Shown: positions 55,357 through 64,000 of the stretch, one piece after another | Position numbering within the stretch: the first letter of the stretch is position 1 | Layout of the letters: each line of letters starts with the position of its first letter | NCBI GenBank assembly: GCA_015061085.1 | Contig: SUXG01000001.1 | Location: 62,001-126,000, forward strand | Direction of reading: 5' to 3' | Source of the DNA: Bacteroidales bacterium | GTDB taxonomy: Bacteria > Bacteroidota > Bacteroidia > Bacteroidales > Muribaculaceae | Length of the DNA: 64,000 nucleotides | Made by a program: the position numbers and the translations under genes | The notes under the pieces: model-generated | The model's database searches: none | The model's input: the letters and a program-made list of their open reading frames with translations, nothing else | What the model was told of the DNA's origin: nothing

Positions 55357-58300
55357 TTATTTCACAATGAGTTTTGCTGTAGAGCGTCCTGCTTTGACGA
55401 TATAGATGCCCGGTTCGACTTCCGCTTTTGTGCAATCACTTTCAGAAATGAATGTTGAGACGATTTTGCCGTCGAGAGTCGAGATGCTGACTTTTTCGCC
55501 AAAGTGGTTTTTGATGATAATCAAACCCTTTGAAGCATATATCGCGGAGTTGAAGATTGAGCTATCGATTCCTGCAGGCGAAACAATTGCGTCGTTTGAT
55601 TTGACTCCACGAGTGCCATTATTGAGTACAGGTACTACATTGTATTTGTAGATTGCTTCGCGATCGGTGATAGTATTATCGGTGTAAGTATTGCCGACAA
55701 AATTTTCTTTGATAGTGATGTCGTCACGAAGGATGTCGTAGCCGATTACTTCAAGGCCGTCGTTGACAGATGAGAATTGAATATCGTCGATAATAATACC
55801 CATGATGTCTTTAGAGACATAGCGAATAGCGAAATAGCGAGCGTCGGCAGGTAGGGTCGCACGACATTCTTCCCATTCGATCATATCGTCCGATTTTGAG
55901 GGATCGCCAACTTTGAAAGATGACACAAGCGTGAATGCTTCAATGTTGTCGGTAGTCGATGAAGCAAGGATTTCAATAGTCTCAGCACCATATACGTTTG
56001 TAATCGGTTGAGCTTGGAAAGATACTTCAGTGCCACCTTTTATTTCTTCTGATATTAACCAGTCGTCGGCAGTCGGAGCAGCGCCTAAAGCCATATCCCA
56101 CATTGGAGACATAGCGATCAAGAAGTTGTCGCCGTCGTAAGCAGCAAATTCGCCAATCACGCCGTAAGAAGCCATGATAGCATTCACTTGTGTAGCGTTC
56201 CAAACCACCCAACCTGCAGGTTCGCCTTGGTTAGGACAAACCCAATTGCTGAAGTAATTGAGAGCAGCACCATCGCCGTCAATGTTTCTGAACGGAATTA
56301 AAGTCGGAGTGATTTCAAATGGAGTGTTATCCTCGAAACTGCCGTCGCCGAAATTGAGTTGAATCTCACTCCATTCCAAACTGATAGAAGTGTCGGTGGA
56401 GTCAGTAGCACGAAGGTCGCTGACTGCGATTGTGCTATTATTGTTTTTGACCTCAGTTAATGTGCTTGCCGAATTGTTGGCATTGTTCATATCTTGTGCG
56501 TCAAGTTTGTAAACGACTTCAAGTTTGCCGATATGGTTGACTGTAGGTTCGAGTTCAAACTCTATAGTTGTCTTTTCTCCCGGCTCAATAGTAATTTCAG
56601 ATAAAACAGGAGACTCTTCTTGGATGAGACGACCATTGTTATAGACTTCCCATTTACCGTAAGGAGTGCCTGCAGTTTCAAAACCGGCATTTTCGATGGT
56701 TGCCACGTATTTAGCTTTTTGGTCGATAGATATCAATGACGGACCTGTAACGCTTGTCACAGCCAAATCGTTAGCGACCATGTTGCGAATTTCATATTGA
56801 CCTACGATTACAAATGTGTATGCCACAGGATAAGTCGCATCAAAATATAGTTCGACCCATTTCTTGTTATGGAATTCTTCAGGAAGAGTTATTGACATTG
56901 TTCCCCAGCCATTTGTCTCTGTATCGTCGGCAGTAGTGCCGATTTTTACCGGTTGACTCATGCCATATGTGTATGCGAGGATGTCGGAGTCAATGCCTCG
57001 GAAGTAATAATCGAAAGTAAAGACAGGATTTGTCGCTCCTTCTGTTGAGAATTTAGCAAGGCTCAGACGGCCTTTGCTTTGTGCTGATTTACCATAACCA
57101 ACGATAGCACTGCCTTTGTCGTAAGCTGCATTAGGAGCATATTTGCCCGGATCATCGACAAACCATGCTTGATCGTTGTAATCATCAGTAGGAGTCCATG
57201 AAAGCATTGGGTTGCAACTTGCCATTCCGTTAGGGAATGTTTCTACCATAGGAAGTGGATATGGCTCGCCGGCAACAACGTAGATAGAACTTACTGCAGG
57301 GCAACGGCCTGCTTCGTTGACTGCTACAATACCGATGTTATAGGCTCCTAACGATTCACCTTTATCAATTGTATAGTCAAATGAATTAGTTGTAATAGGA
57401 TCGATAGAAGTATCCACTATCCAACCCATATAGTCGGTATAATAGCAAATGCGATAGGTCAATTCATCAGGACGGATATATCCACCGTTGAAACCTTGAG
57501 TCGGAGCATCCCATGTCAAATAGATTGTCATGTTGTCTTCGCTGACAGATGATTTTATGCCTGTGACGATATCGGGAGTGTCAACACCAGTATAGACTAC
57601 GCTTTCGGTTATGCGTCCTGCTCCATAGCTGTTTTCTGCATATATTTTAATGATGTTGTTGCCTTGTTCGGTTTCAACTTGTTTGCGAAGTTTCGCACCC
57701 GGTTTGCCACTGATAGTCACTGTTTCGACAGGACTGATAATTGTAGCGGTAAGCTCGGTGTCTTTGTCTAAAGCGTTGCCTTTCATATCTGTTTCAGGCA
57801 AATTGAAAAAGACAGTGGTGTTCAGACCACCTTCAGAGGCAACCTTATGTGTGATGTTAGTCACAATGTTTGGCACGTTTGTAGTACGATCGCTTTGGCT
57901 GATACGAAGGTTATTAATCATCAACATGTATTGTGCTGCTTTAGAAGTTGCGCGAATACCGATGTAATATACGCCTGCTGCATCGATTGTGAAAATGTCT
58001 GAGTATGTCTTGAAATATGAGTGATTAATATCATCTTTGCCGAAAATTTTGACCATGCTTTCCGGAGATGCTGTAGCACCGATATATACTTCGAATGCTT
58101 CTGTGTATTGTCCGGCTGATGCAGCAGCGTCAAGGCTGATCTCGTATATGCTGTTTGTGTCTGTGAATTTGATTGGAGGAGTAATCAACCAATCATTTGC
58201 ATCATTATACAGATTAAAATAGTTATAGAAGCAAGGAGTTGTATTGTCGAATTTCCAAGTGGTGCCGTCTTCGTTTGCATCGACATAATTGAATAACAAC

Positions 58301-59919
58301 GATTCTTGTTGAGTCGGAGTGAATGAAGCAGGCAATGTGTAAGGATCTCCATGAATTACAGTGTTTGAAACACCCGGTTCCGACTGAAGTCCTGCGTGGA
58401 TGGCATAGACTTTTGCTGTGTAGGCAGAGATCGTTTTGCCTTTTTCAAATTCGTAGGCATAAATCGGATATTTAGAAGAACCGACTTTTTCGTCATTAAC
58501 GTAGACATCGTAAGTAATGGCAGATGTGTTGATATATCCATTGTTGATGCCTTGAGTGACAGCATCCCATCGAATACCATCGTTGCCGAGTTTGACATTT
58601 GTAGGAGCTAAAGGAATGTCATTGCCTATATAAATTTCTTTGATGATTTCTTGGCTCTTTTTCCCGTTGAGAGTGCAATAGCATTTGATAGATTGGTAGC
58701 CGTTTGTAAGGTCGAGATTGATGGTGACTGTCTCTCCTGCACTTGCTGTGCCGGAATTCATTTCGACATCGTTGACCAAAACGTTATAGCCTATTGCTTC
58801 TGTTATGGTTTGACCATTATGTGTTGTTGTCGGCATGATGTAGCTTACGCTACCTGATGTCGATCCTTGAGCAAAATCGATACTCTTAAGCGTAGGGTTG
58901 CCAGGGGCATCGCCTTCAATGGCAGGGTCGTTGCATGCAAAGAACGAGTAGCGTTCTTCTTCTACCCAATCTTCAATTTTTGTGCAACTTTTGTTTTTGA
59001 TATCGATAGAGTAGAATGCTGCGATGCCACTTGTGTAATTGACATTCCACAATATAGTTTTGTCTGCAGGACTGTAAATCATTGCAGTCGGATTGCTGTC
59101 GATGGAAATCTTAGTATCAAAAATTTCAGTTATAGCGCCGTTTTCAGCGTTTACTTTGACAAATTTTCCTCCTGTAGTAACACCATATAAAGTACGATCG
59201 ATAGGGTTGTATGCTAAAGAAAGGCAAATCTCGTTGTAGCTGACTTGGTCGTTGATTGTCGTCATATTCGACATATCATCTGACGATGCTGTGCGCAACA
59301 TGTAGCCGTTACCATTACGATTGTAGGTGTAGGCATAGAATGTGTCGGAATCAGAATCGTATGCACCACAGATAACAGTGTTGCTGAAGTTTCTATGATC
59401 GGTCTGTTTGAATTCAAGTTGTTCTCCTGTGTTGATGTCCCAAACACCATAATATGTGGCATAGACAGAATAAGCGTCAGAATCGTGACCATAAGCATAA
59501 AGTTTGCCATCGCGCACAAAACCTAACGACAAATACTTTGGACTGTCCCACAAAGAAGTGGAGCCCGTGCCATCTGTCATGATTTCGCGAAATTCGTAAG
59601 TGTATTCTGTTTTGCCATAAAAATCAATATCCCAAGCCAAAAAGCCATAAACGGTGGCACCTGAAGGACTGATTCTTGAAGGCGAATTGAATTTGTCTTC
59701 GCGATTGCTGTTGAAAAATGCTGTTGTCGGATTTGCACTGAGAATATTGCTTTTAAGGTTACGAGGCTTAATCTCAGCTGTGATTTTTTGATTTTTACCT
59801 GATTCGTATGAAGATTTCTTTTGAATCAGAGCTTTCTGGTTATACTCGCCGGCAATGGCAAAACCACCAATGGCGATGCATAATAAAGAAAATAACGATA
59901 CTAAAAATTTGTGTTTCAT
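55357..59919 (-). CDS. large adhesin-like T9SS cargo (choice-of-anchor J, FN3 and CARDB-like modules; 1520 aa)
   Basis: Signal peptide from Met at 59919 (MKHKFLVSLFSLLCIAIGG). Order: a beta-propeller-like region (about 80-340, repeated Tyr-Gly-Val phrases), FN3-like modules (from about 440), a first cleaved-adhesin/choice-of-anchor J domain (about 545-670, NDWLITPPIKF), more FN3 (to about 880), a second anchor-J domain (about 890-1080), a CARDB-like domain (about 1090-1200), a third anchor-J domain (about 1220-1400, DDWLISEEIKG) and a type A-like sorting tail (IYASKGLIIIKNHFGEKVSI ... VKLIVK region; EPGIYIVKAG). Related to gingipain adhesin domains. The upstream Met at 59943 is not preferred because it delays the signal peptide. 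Host or matrix binding is inferred. Confidence 0.82.
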   Translation of the reverse strand: MKHKFLVSLFSLLCIAIGGFAIAGEYNQKALIQKKSSYESGKNQKITAEIKPRNLKSNILSANPTTAFFNSNREDKFNSPSRISPSGATVYGFLAWDIDFYGKTEYTYEFREIMTDGTGSTSLWDSPKYLSLGFVRDGKLYAYGHDSDAYSVYATYYGVWDINTGEQLEFKQTDHRNFSNTVICGAYDSDSDTFYAYTYNRNGNGYMLRTASSDDMSNMTTINDQVSYNEICLSLAYNPIDRTLYGVTTGGKFVKVNAENGAITEIFDTKISIDSNPTAMIYSPADKTILWNVNYTSGIAAFYSIDIKNKSCTKIEDWVEEERYSFFACNDPAIEGDAPGNPTLKSIDFAQGSTSGSVSYIMPTTTHNGQTITEAIGYNVLVNDVEMNSGTASAGETVTINLDLTNGYQSIKCYCTLNGKKSQEIIKEIYIGNDIPLAPTNVKLGNDGIRWDAVTQGINNGYINTSAITYDVYVNDEKVGSSKYPIYAYEFEKGKTISAYTAKVYAIHAGLQSEPGVSNTVIHGDPYTLPASFTPTQQESLLFNYVDANEDGTTWKFDNTTPCFYNYFNLYNDANDWLITPPIKFTDTNSIYEISLDAAASAGQYTEAFEVYIGATASPESMVKIFGKDDINHSYFKTYSDIFTIDAAGVYYIGIRATSKAAQYMLMINNLRISQSDRTTNVPNIVTNITHKVASEGGLNTTVFFNLPETDMKGNALDKDTELTATIISPVETVTISGKPGAKLRKQVETEQGNNIIKIYAENSYGAGRITESVVYTGVDTPDIVTGIKSSVSEDNMTIYLTWDAPTQGFNGGYIRPDELTYRICYYTDYMGWIVDTSIDPITTNSFDYTIDKGESLGAYNIGIVAVNEAGRCPAVSSIYVVAGEPYPLPMVETFPNGMASCNPMLSWTPTDDYNDQAWFVDDPGKYAPNAAYDKGSAIVGYGKSAQSKGRLSLAKFSTEGATNPVFTFDYYFRGIDSDILAYTYGMSQPVKIGTTADDTETNGWGTMSITLPEEFHNKKWVELYFDATYPVAYTFVIVGQYEIRNMVANDLAVTSVTGPSLISIDQKAKYVATIENAGFETAGTPYGKWEVYNNGRLIQEESPVLSEITIEPGEKTTIEFELEPTVNHIGKLEVVYKLDAQDMNNANNSASTLTEVKNNNSTIAVSDLRATDSTDTSISLEWSEIQLNFGDGSFEDNTPFEITPTLIPFRNIDGDGAALNYFSNWVCPNQGEPAGWVVWNATQVNAIMASYGVIGEFAAYDGDNFLIAMSPMWDMALGAAPTADDWLISEEIKGGTEVSFQAQPITNVYGAETIEILASSTTDNIEAFTLVSSFKVGDPSKSDDMIEWEECRATLPADARYFAIRYVSKDIMGIIIDDIQFSSVNDGLEVIGYDILRDDITIKENFVGNTYTDNTITDREAIYKYNVVPVLNNGTRGVKSNDAIVSPAGIDSSIFNSAIYASKGLIIIKNHFGEKVSISTLDGKIVSTFISESDCTKAEVEPGIYIVKAGRSTAKLIVK

Positions 59920-59954
59920 TTTATATAAAAGTTTTGTTGTCAATAAAATAATTG

Positions 59955-59962
59955 CAAATGTA
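59955..59962 (-). promoter_or_regulatory. putative -7 box of the adhesin-like gene
   Basis: TACATTTG on the minus strand, 36 bases above the start; no clear -33 element. Confidence 0.35.
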
Positions 59963-60188
59963 ATAATTCATTTTTGAAAACTAAAATTAGCCGTTGTTTT
60001 TGTGACATAGAGCACTATTTATCATATTTACGTATGAGTTTTTCGGATACAATTATAGGGATAAGATTAAAAAATGTAAAATTTTTTGTAAATTTGTCGA
60101 AAATTATGATTATGCGATATGAATTTTTAATAATATCTATAGCGTAATAATCATAAAATAAGCATGGTAACCATATAATAATTGCATA

Positions 60189-61916
60189 ATGAATTATTCG
60201 ATTGTTGATTTTCTCAGTCTTCTCGGAGCTGTGTGTCTCTTCCTATATGGGATGAAGATTATGAGTGAGGGCTTGCAAAAAGTGGCAGGCGATCGTTTGC
60301 GCAATATCCTTGGCGCAATGACCAAAAACCGTGTAATGGGCGTAATTACCGGTGTAGTAATCACGGCACTTATTCAGAGCTCTAGCGCATCGACCACAAT
60401 GGTTGTAAGCTTTGTGAATGCCGGATTGATGACATTGCAGCAATCTATGGCTGTGATTTTTGGGGCTAATGTCGGCACAACATTTACGACATGGATTATT
60501 TCGGCATTCAGTTTTGAAGTCAGCATTTCCGACTATGCCATTGCATTGCTCGCATTGGCTGTGCCTATGATTTTTATGAAGCGCAGCGCATGGAAATATA
60601 CAGGTGAATTTTTGATTGGTTTCTGCTTGCTCTTTATGGGTCTCGATCTTATCAGCAAGTTTGTGCCAAACCTCAAAGACAACCCTGAAATGCTGCAATT
60701 CCTCAGCGAATACACATCAATGGGATTTGGCTCAGTGGTATTGTTCTCTTTGATCGGAGCAATATTGACGATGGTCATACAATCATCGGCGGCAACATTT
60801 GCCATTACATTAGTGATGTGTTCCCAAGGATGGATTTCGTTTGAATTGGGATGTGCGATAGTGCTTGGTGGAAATATCGGAACAACAATTACTCCGGTAC
60901 TCGCTTCGTTGAGTGGTAATTTGGCGGCAAAGCGAACAGCCATGGGACACGTGCTTTTTAATACGTTGGGTTCACTCGTTGCCTTGATAGTGTGGTATCC
61001 GTTTATAAATCTTGTGGCTGAGGTGACAGAATTTTTCGGTGGCAAGGATCCATTGGCTGTCGGTGCGACATCTGCGACAGTCGCATTGGGATTGGCTATT
61101 TTCCCAACGGTTTTCAATACGATTAACTTGTTTATCATGATATGGTTTACAAAGTTGTATGTAAAAATTGTGTGTACAGTCATGCCATCTCATCACAAGG
61201 ATTCGGAAGAAGAATTCACCCTCAAATACATCGGACGAGGTCTGCTCTCTGCTTCTGAACTTAATATTGCCCAAGCACAAAAAGAGATTGTCGTATATGG
61301 CGAAAGGGTGCAAAGAATGTTGGGTATGGCACAACGCTTGCTCCACCTTGACGAAAAGAGTGAAGAATACACAAAAGTGTATAATCGCCTTGAAAAATAT
61401 GAAGAAATCGCCGACCGAATGGAAATTGAAATTGGCAACTATCTCAATCATGTGGCAGAAGGAAAGTTGAGCCCGGAAGGCAAAATGAAAATTGCCGGCA
61501 TGTTGCGCATGATTTCAGAGATAGAATCAATCGCCGACGGATGCTACAATGTCGGTAAAACTCTCAATCGAAAAAATCAAAATCATGTAAAATTCAACGA
61601 TAGCACAATGAAAGAAATCGACACAATTTACAAGATGGTCGATGACGCTATGGTCAACATGATGGAAATCCTTCGCGAAATGGAGACACCGGAAGAGAAT
61701 AAAATCATCGCCTCCTACAATCGCGAGCGTGAAATCAACAACTATCGCAACAAACTTCGTGACGCAAACATCTACAATATCAATAATCGCGAATATGATT
61801 ATCAAGAAGGTATTTTTTACATGGATATTGTGGGCGAAGCTGAAAAACTCGGTGACTATGTATTGAACGTAGTCGAAGGCGTTAAGCATCAATTCCGTGC
61901 CGACAGCGATGATTAA
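60189..61916 (+). CDS. Na/Pi cotransporter family protein with PhoU-like C-terminus (copy 2)
   Basis: 575 residues, same plan as the 40106 gene: PNaS repeats with QSSSASTTMVVSFVNAGLM and QSSAATFAITLVMCSQGW, and a PhoU-like helical domain (about 370-570). Identity with copy 1 is moderate, not that of a recent duplication. A TAAATTTG box (60089-60096) lies 93 bases above the start and is the only promoter hint. The second gene of this kind in 20 kb suggests different roles, for example uptake versus export. Confidence 0.9.
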   Translation: MNYSIVDFLSLLGAVCLFLYGMKIMSEGLQKVAGDRLRNILGAMTKNRVMGVITGVVITALIQSSSASTTMVVSFVNAGLMTLQQSMAVIFGANVGTTFTTWIISAFSFEVSISDYAIALLALAVPMIFMKRSAWKYTGEFLIGFCLLFMGLDLISKFVPNLKDNPEMLQFLSEYTSMGFGSVVLFSLIGAILTMVIQSSAATFAITLVMCSQGWISFELGCAIVLGGNIGTTITPVLASLSGNLAAKRTAMGHVLFNTLGSLVALIVWYPFINLVAEVTEFFGGKDPLAVGATSATVALGLAIFPTVFNTINLFIMIWFTKLYVKIVCTVMPSHHKDSEEEFTLKYIGRGLLSASELNIAQAQKEIVVYGERVQRMLGMAQRLLHLDEKSEEYTKVYNRLEKYEEIADRMEIEIGNYLNHVAEGKLSPEGKMKIAGMLRMISEIESIADGCYNVGKTLNRKNQNHVKFNDSTMKEIDTIYKMVDDAMVNMMEILREMETPEENKIIASYNREREINNYRNKLRDANIYNINNREYDYQEGIFYMDIVGEAEKLGDYVLNVVEGVKHQFRADSDD

Positions 61917-62031
61917 TCGTTGAGGCTCAAACAAAAGTTTGTAGAGATTTGTTTATCAGAAAAAGAAATTAAGGAAGCATTCAAAAGCTAAAGTATTAAC
62001 TTAATCCGGAAATTTTTAGAAGTATCTTTAA

Positions 62032-63117
62032 ATGAGACAACATAGATATTGTGTTATCATGTGTGGCGGTGTGGGGTCAAGATTTTGGCCTTTCAGCCGC
62101 ACTAATGTGCCAAAACAATTCCTTGACTTCTTCGGGACAGGGAAAAGCTTGTTGCAGATGACAGTGGAACGCGTCAGTACGCTTGTCGATAAAGATCGCA
62201 TAGTGCTCGTGACCAACGAGTCGTATGCTGATATGATACGTCAGCAACTACCTGAAATTAAAGAAAGCAACATACTGTTAGAGCCGGCACGTCGCAACAC
62301 GGCACCATGTATCTGCTGGGCTGCTCACCACATCTTCGCTCAAGACCCTGAGGCATCGATAATGACGTTGCCGAGCGACCATCTGATACTTAAAGAAATG
62401 GCGTTCATCAAAGCGATGGATGAGGGTATGACTTTTGTTGAAAACAACGACGGCTTGCTGACTCTTGGCATCAAACCGACATCGCCGGAAACCGGCTATG
62501 GCTATATCCAAAAAGGAATGCAAGTCATAGGCTCTGACGACACAATGAAAGTCAAATCATTTACCGAAAAGCCAAATCTTGAAATGGCTAAAATGCTGAT
62601 TGCGACAGGTGAATTTTTCTGGAACTCCGGTATTTTCCTTTGGAGAGCCAAAACTATCCTCGAGGCTTTCAAAAAGTATGCTCCGGAGATTGCTGCTCAT
62701 TTCGATATGGGGCTGCCTTACTATGGTACGGAAAAAGAGCAAAATTTCATCAACGATGAATTTGTCAATTCTCCAAGCATTTCAGTCGATTACGCAATAA
62801 TGGAAAAGGCTGAAAACGTCTATGTCAAAACTGTCGATCTCGGATGGAGTGATCTCGGCACGTGGAAGGCTCTTTACGAGACATCTCCAAAAAACATAGA
62901 AGGCAATGTCACCCAAAATTGCAAATTGATAAGCAACGATTGCAGTGGCACTGTTTTCGCTATTAAAGGCGATAAAGTGATTGTCGCAGTGGGCCTTAAA
63001 GACTATATTGTGGCTGAAAATGGCAATGCTTTGCTGATTTGCCCTATGTCGGAAGAACAGAAAGTTCGACAAATGGTCAACGATGTAAAATCCAGATTTG
63101 GAGAAGATTACATATAA
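62032..63117 (+). CDS. manC: mannose-1-phosphate guanylyltransferase
   Basis: Makes GDP-mannose from GTP and mannose-1-phosphate, the donor for surface polysaccharide and for GDP-fucose. The N-terminal pyrophosphorylase signature MCGGVGSRFWPFSR...PKQFLDF is at 7-30, with FTEKP near 184 and EFFWNSGIFLW near 200. At 361 residues it is the monofunctional form without the C-terminal phosphomannose isomerase cupin of long ManC proteins. It lies 115 bases after the cotransporter gene. A terminator follows. Confidence 0.93.
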   Translation: MRQHRYCVIMCGGVGSRFWPFSRTNVPKQFLDFFGTGKSLLQMTVERVSTLVDKDRIVLVTNESYADMIRQQLPEIKESNILLEPARRNTAPCICWAAHHIFAQDPEASIMTLPSDHLILKEMAFIKAMDEGMTFVENNDGLLTLGIKPTSPETGYGYIQKGMQVIGSDDTMKVKSFTEKPNLEMAKMLIATGEFFWNSGIFLWRAKTILEAFKKYAPEIAAHFDMGLPYYGTEKEQNFINDEFVNSPSISVDYAIMEKAENVYVKTVDLGWSDLGTWKALYETSPKNIEGNVTQNCKLISNDCSGTVFAIKGDKVIVAVGLKDYIVAENGNALLICPMSEEQKVRQMVNDVKSRFGEDYI

Positions 63118-63195
63118 CAATTGATAGACGGCAAAGACCGCAGAAAAATATTTTTCGTGATTAACACGTGGGATTTAAATCCCCGTAATCCTATA

Positions 63196-63237
63196 ACGAG
63201 CAGAAGGCATCATCGCTTTCTGTTCGTCGTTTTTTTA
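63196..63237 (+). terminator. terminator after the guanylyltransferase gene
   Basis: ACGAGCAGAA pairs with TTCTGTTCGT (one G-T), followed by CG and a run of seven T. Confidence 0.85.
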
Positions 63238-63280
63238 GAAAAATAATAAATTCAAAGGAAGAAGGATTATTGGCTATAAA

Positions 63281-63312
63281 TTTGGAAAAATAGAACAATT
63301 GCGTTAATTTTG
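63281..63312 (+). promoter_or_regulatory. promoter of the PAP2 phosphatase gene
   Basis: TTTG (63281-63284), 20 bases, TAATTTTG (63305-63312). Confidence 0.75.
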
Positions 63313-63374
63313 TCGATGAAGAATAAATTGATACGGTTAATCATAGAATATTCGGATAATACGGATTTGAGAAA

Positions 63375-64000
63375 ATGGTGTTTTTGCAGTGGCTTATAGA
63401 AATAGATGAGCAATTATTGCTTGCCATAAACGGATGTCACAATGAGTATTTCGACCATTTTATGTACCTGTTTAGCGATAGGTGGATATGGGTGCCGATG
63501 TATGTTGCGATATTATATGTGATGGTGATAAATCTTTCTTTGCGAAAGATGATTGTCTGTTTGATAGCGATTACTTTGACAATAACAATCGCCGATCAGG
63601 TTGGCGCAAGTCTTATCCGTCCGATAGTTGAGCGAATGCGTCTTTCAAACCCCGACAATCCTATATCGGATTTGGTGCATATCGTCAATAATTATCGCAG
63701 TGGCAGATATGGTTTCCCGTCATGCCATGCGGCAAACACGTTTGGACTCGCATTCTTTGTTTGTTTTTTGTTTCGTCAGCGTTGGCTCACAGTGTTTTTG
63801 ATGTTTTGGGCTGTGGTGACATGTTATTCGAGGGTGTATTTAGGACTGCATTATCTCGGAGATTTGTTTTTTGGTATGATTCTCGGATTTCTATCGGCAG
63901 CCGTGGTCTATTTTGTAATGCGAAAGCTAATTGGCGAGCATTGCGAATGTAGGCTTAAGCACGTCAATACTCCGATCTATGTGGGAGCATTGACGATAGT
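63375..64000 (+). CDS. PAP2-family phosphatase (partial, runs off the window)
   Basis: The ATG at 63375 opens a frame of at least 208 codons without a stop at the window end. It encodes a multi-helix membrane protein with PAP2 motifs: IRPIVERMR (first motif RP), PSCHAANTFG (second motif; PSCH in place of PSGH) and SRVYLGLHYLGDLF (third motif with catalytic His and Asp). The family removes phosphate from lipids such as undecaprenyl pyrophosphate or phosphatidic acid on the periplasmic side. The 3' end is outside the window. Confidence 0.88.
   Translation, partial: MVFLQWLIEIDEQLLLAINGCHNEYFDHFMYLFSDRWIWVPMYVAILYVMVINLSLRKMIVCLIAITLTITIADQVGASLIRPIVERMRLSNPDNPISDLVHIVNNYRSGRYGFPSCHAANTFGLAFFVCFLFRQRWLTVFLMFWAVVTCYSRVYLGLHYLGDLFFGMILGFLSAAVVYFVMRKLIGEHCECRLKHVNTPIYVGALTI

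Noticed and set aside
63121-63200. tRNA-like string with GTGGGATTTAAATCCCC
   Set aside because: No acceptor stem or anticodon arm can be drawn; only the short GGGATTTAAATCCC palindrome is real.
1-64000. CRISPR arrays, IS elements, prophage or integrase genes
   Set aside because: I saw no regularly spaced direct repeats, transposase or recombinase motifs, or terminal inverted repeats.

Overview
The window comes from the chromosome of a Bacteroidales bacterium (Bacteroidota), most likely a gut member of the Muribaculaceae or a close relative. That placement is inferred. The evidence is the promoters, which fit the Bacteroidota form TTTG-N19/20-TAnnTTTG, and large secreted proteins that end in type IX secretion (T9SS)-like tails built around a '(Y)S(V)NG..(L)(E/D)PG(V/I)YV(V/I)NG' pattern. 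Bacteroidota-type genes (DUF4834, PCMD, long IspG, Mrp without CxxC, carboxynorspermidine dehydrogenase) agree with it. A perfect 16-bp parS palindrome between mnmG and apt suggests the left end lies in the origin-proximal domain. I saw no rRNA, tRNA, CRISPR array, transposase or integrase.

Layout. 1-458 holds a degenerate repeat and an open frame leaving the window. 459-5592 is ybeY-mnmG-apt-uvrC (RNA maturation and modification, purine salvage, excision repair), facing recO. 6.5-17.1 kb carries two giant secreted paralogues (1200 and 1938 aa), each with its own promoter and terminator, followed by what looks like the relic of a third. 17.3-20.8 kb has a leucine-rich-repeat surface protein, trmB and an Mrp-type ATPase. 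20.9-25.1 kb encodes a secreted GH85-like endoglycosidase. 25.2-29.6 kb is a phospholipid operon (psd-pssA-DUF4834-HAD-histidine kinase) followed by a short MGMT-like gene. 29.7-33.1 kb (minus) has a small lipoprotein, a carboxynorspermidine dehydrogenase and MgtE. 33.5-42.8 kb has RNase R, a two-component system, an outer-membrane barrel, methylglyoxal synthase, a Na/Pi cotransporter and an EamA exporter. 43.1-45.7 kb is a multidomain secreted protein. 46.0-52.9 kb is dense housekeeping: lysS, rluA, a PAP2-like membrane protein, purE, ispG, tsaE, birA. 53.1-54.1 kb is a lone nuclease-like gene, the best candidate for an undescribed function. 54.2-59.9 kb (minus) has a PCMD-like secreted protein and a 1520-aa adhesin-like T9SS cargo. 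60.2 kb to the end has a second Na/Pi cotransporter, a GDP-mannose pyrophosphorylase and a truncated PAP2 phosphatase.

How the parts fit. Housekeeping genes form the backbone. Between them sit large cell-surface proteins with Ig-like, FN3-like, LRR, OB-like, LamG or adhesin modules, which look like the host- or glycan-facing layer of a gut commensal. Two phosphate cotransporters, an outer-membrane barrel, a PhoR/PhoB-like system and methylglyoxal synthase hint at a phosphate-linked neighbourhood. The strongest leads are the nuclease-like plus PUA/EVE-like protein at 53.1 kb, the internally duplicated 1938-aa protein whose halves differ in codon use, and the parS site.
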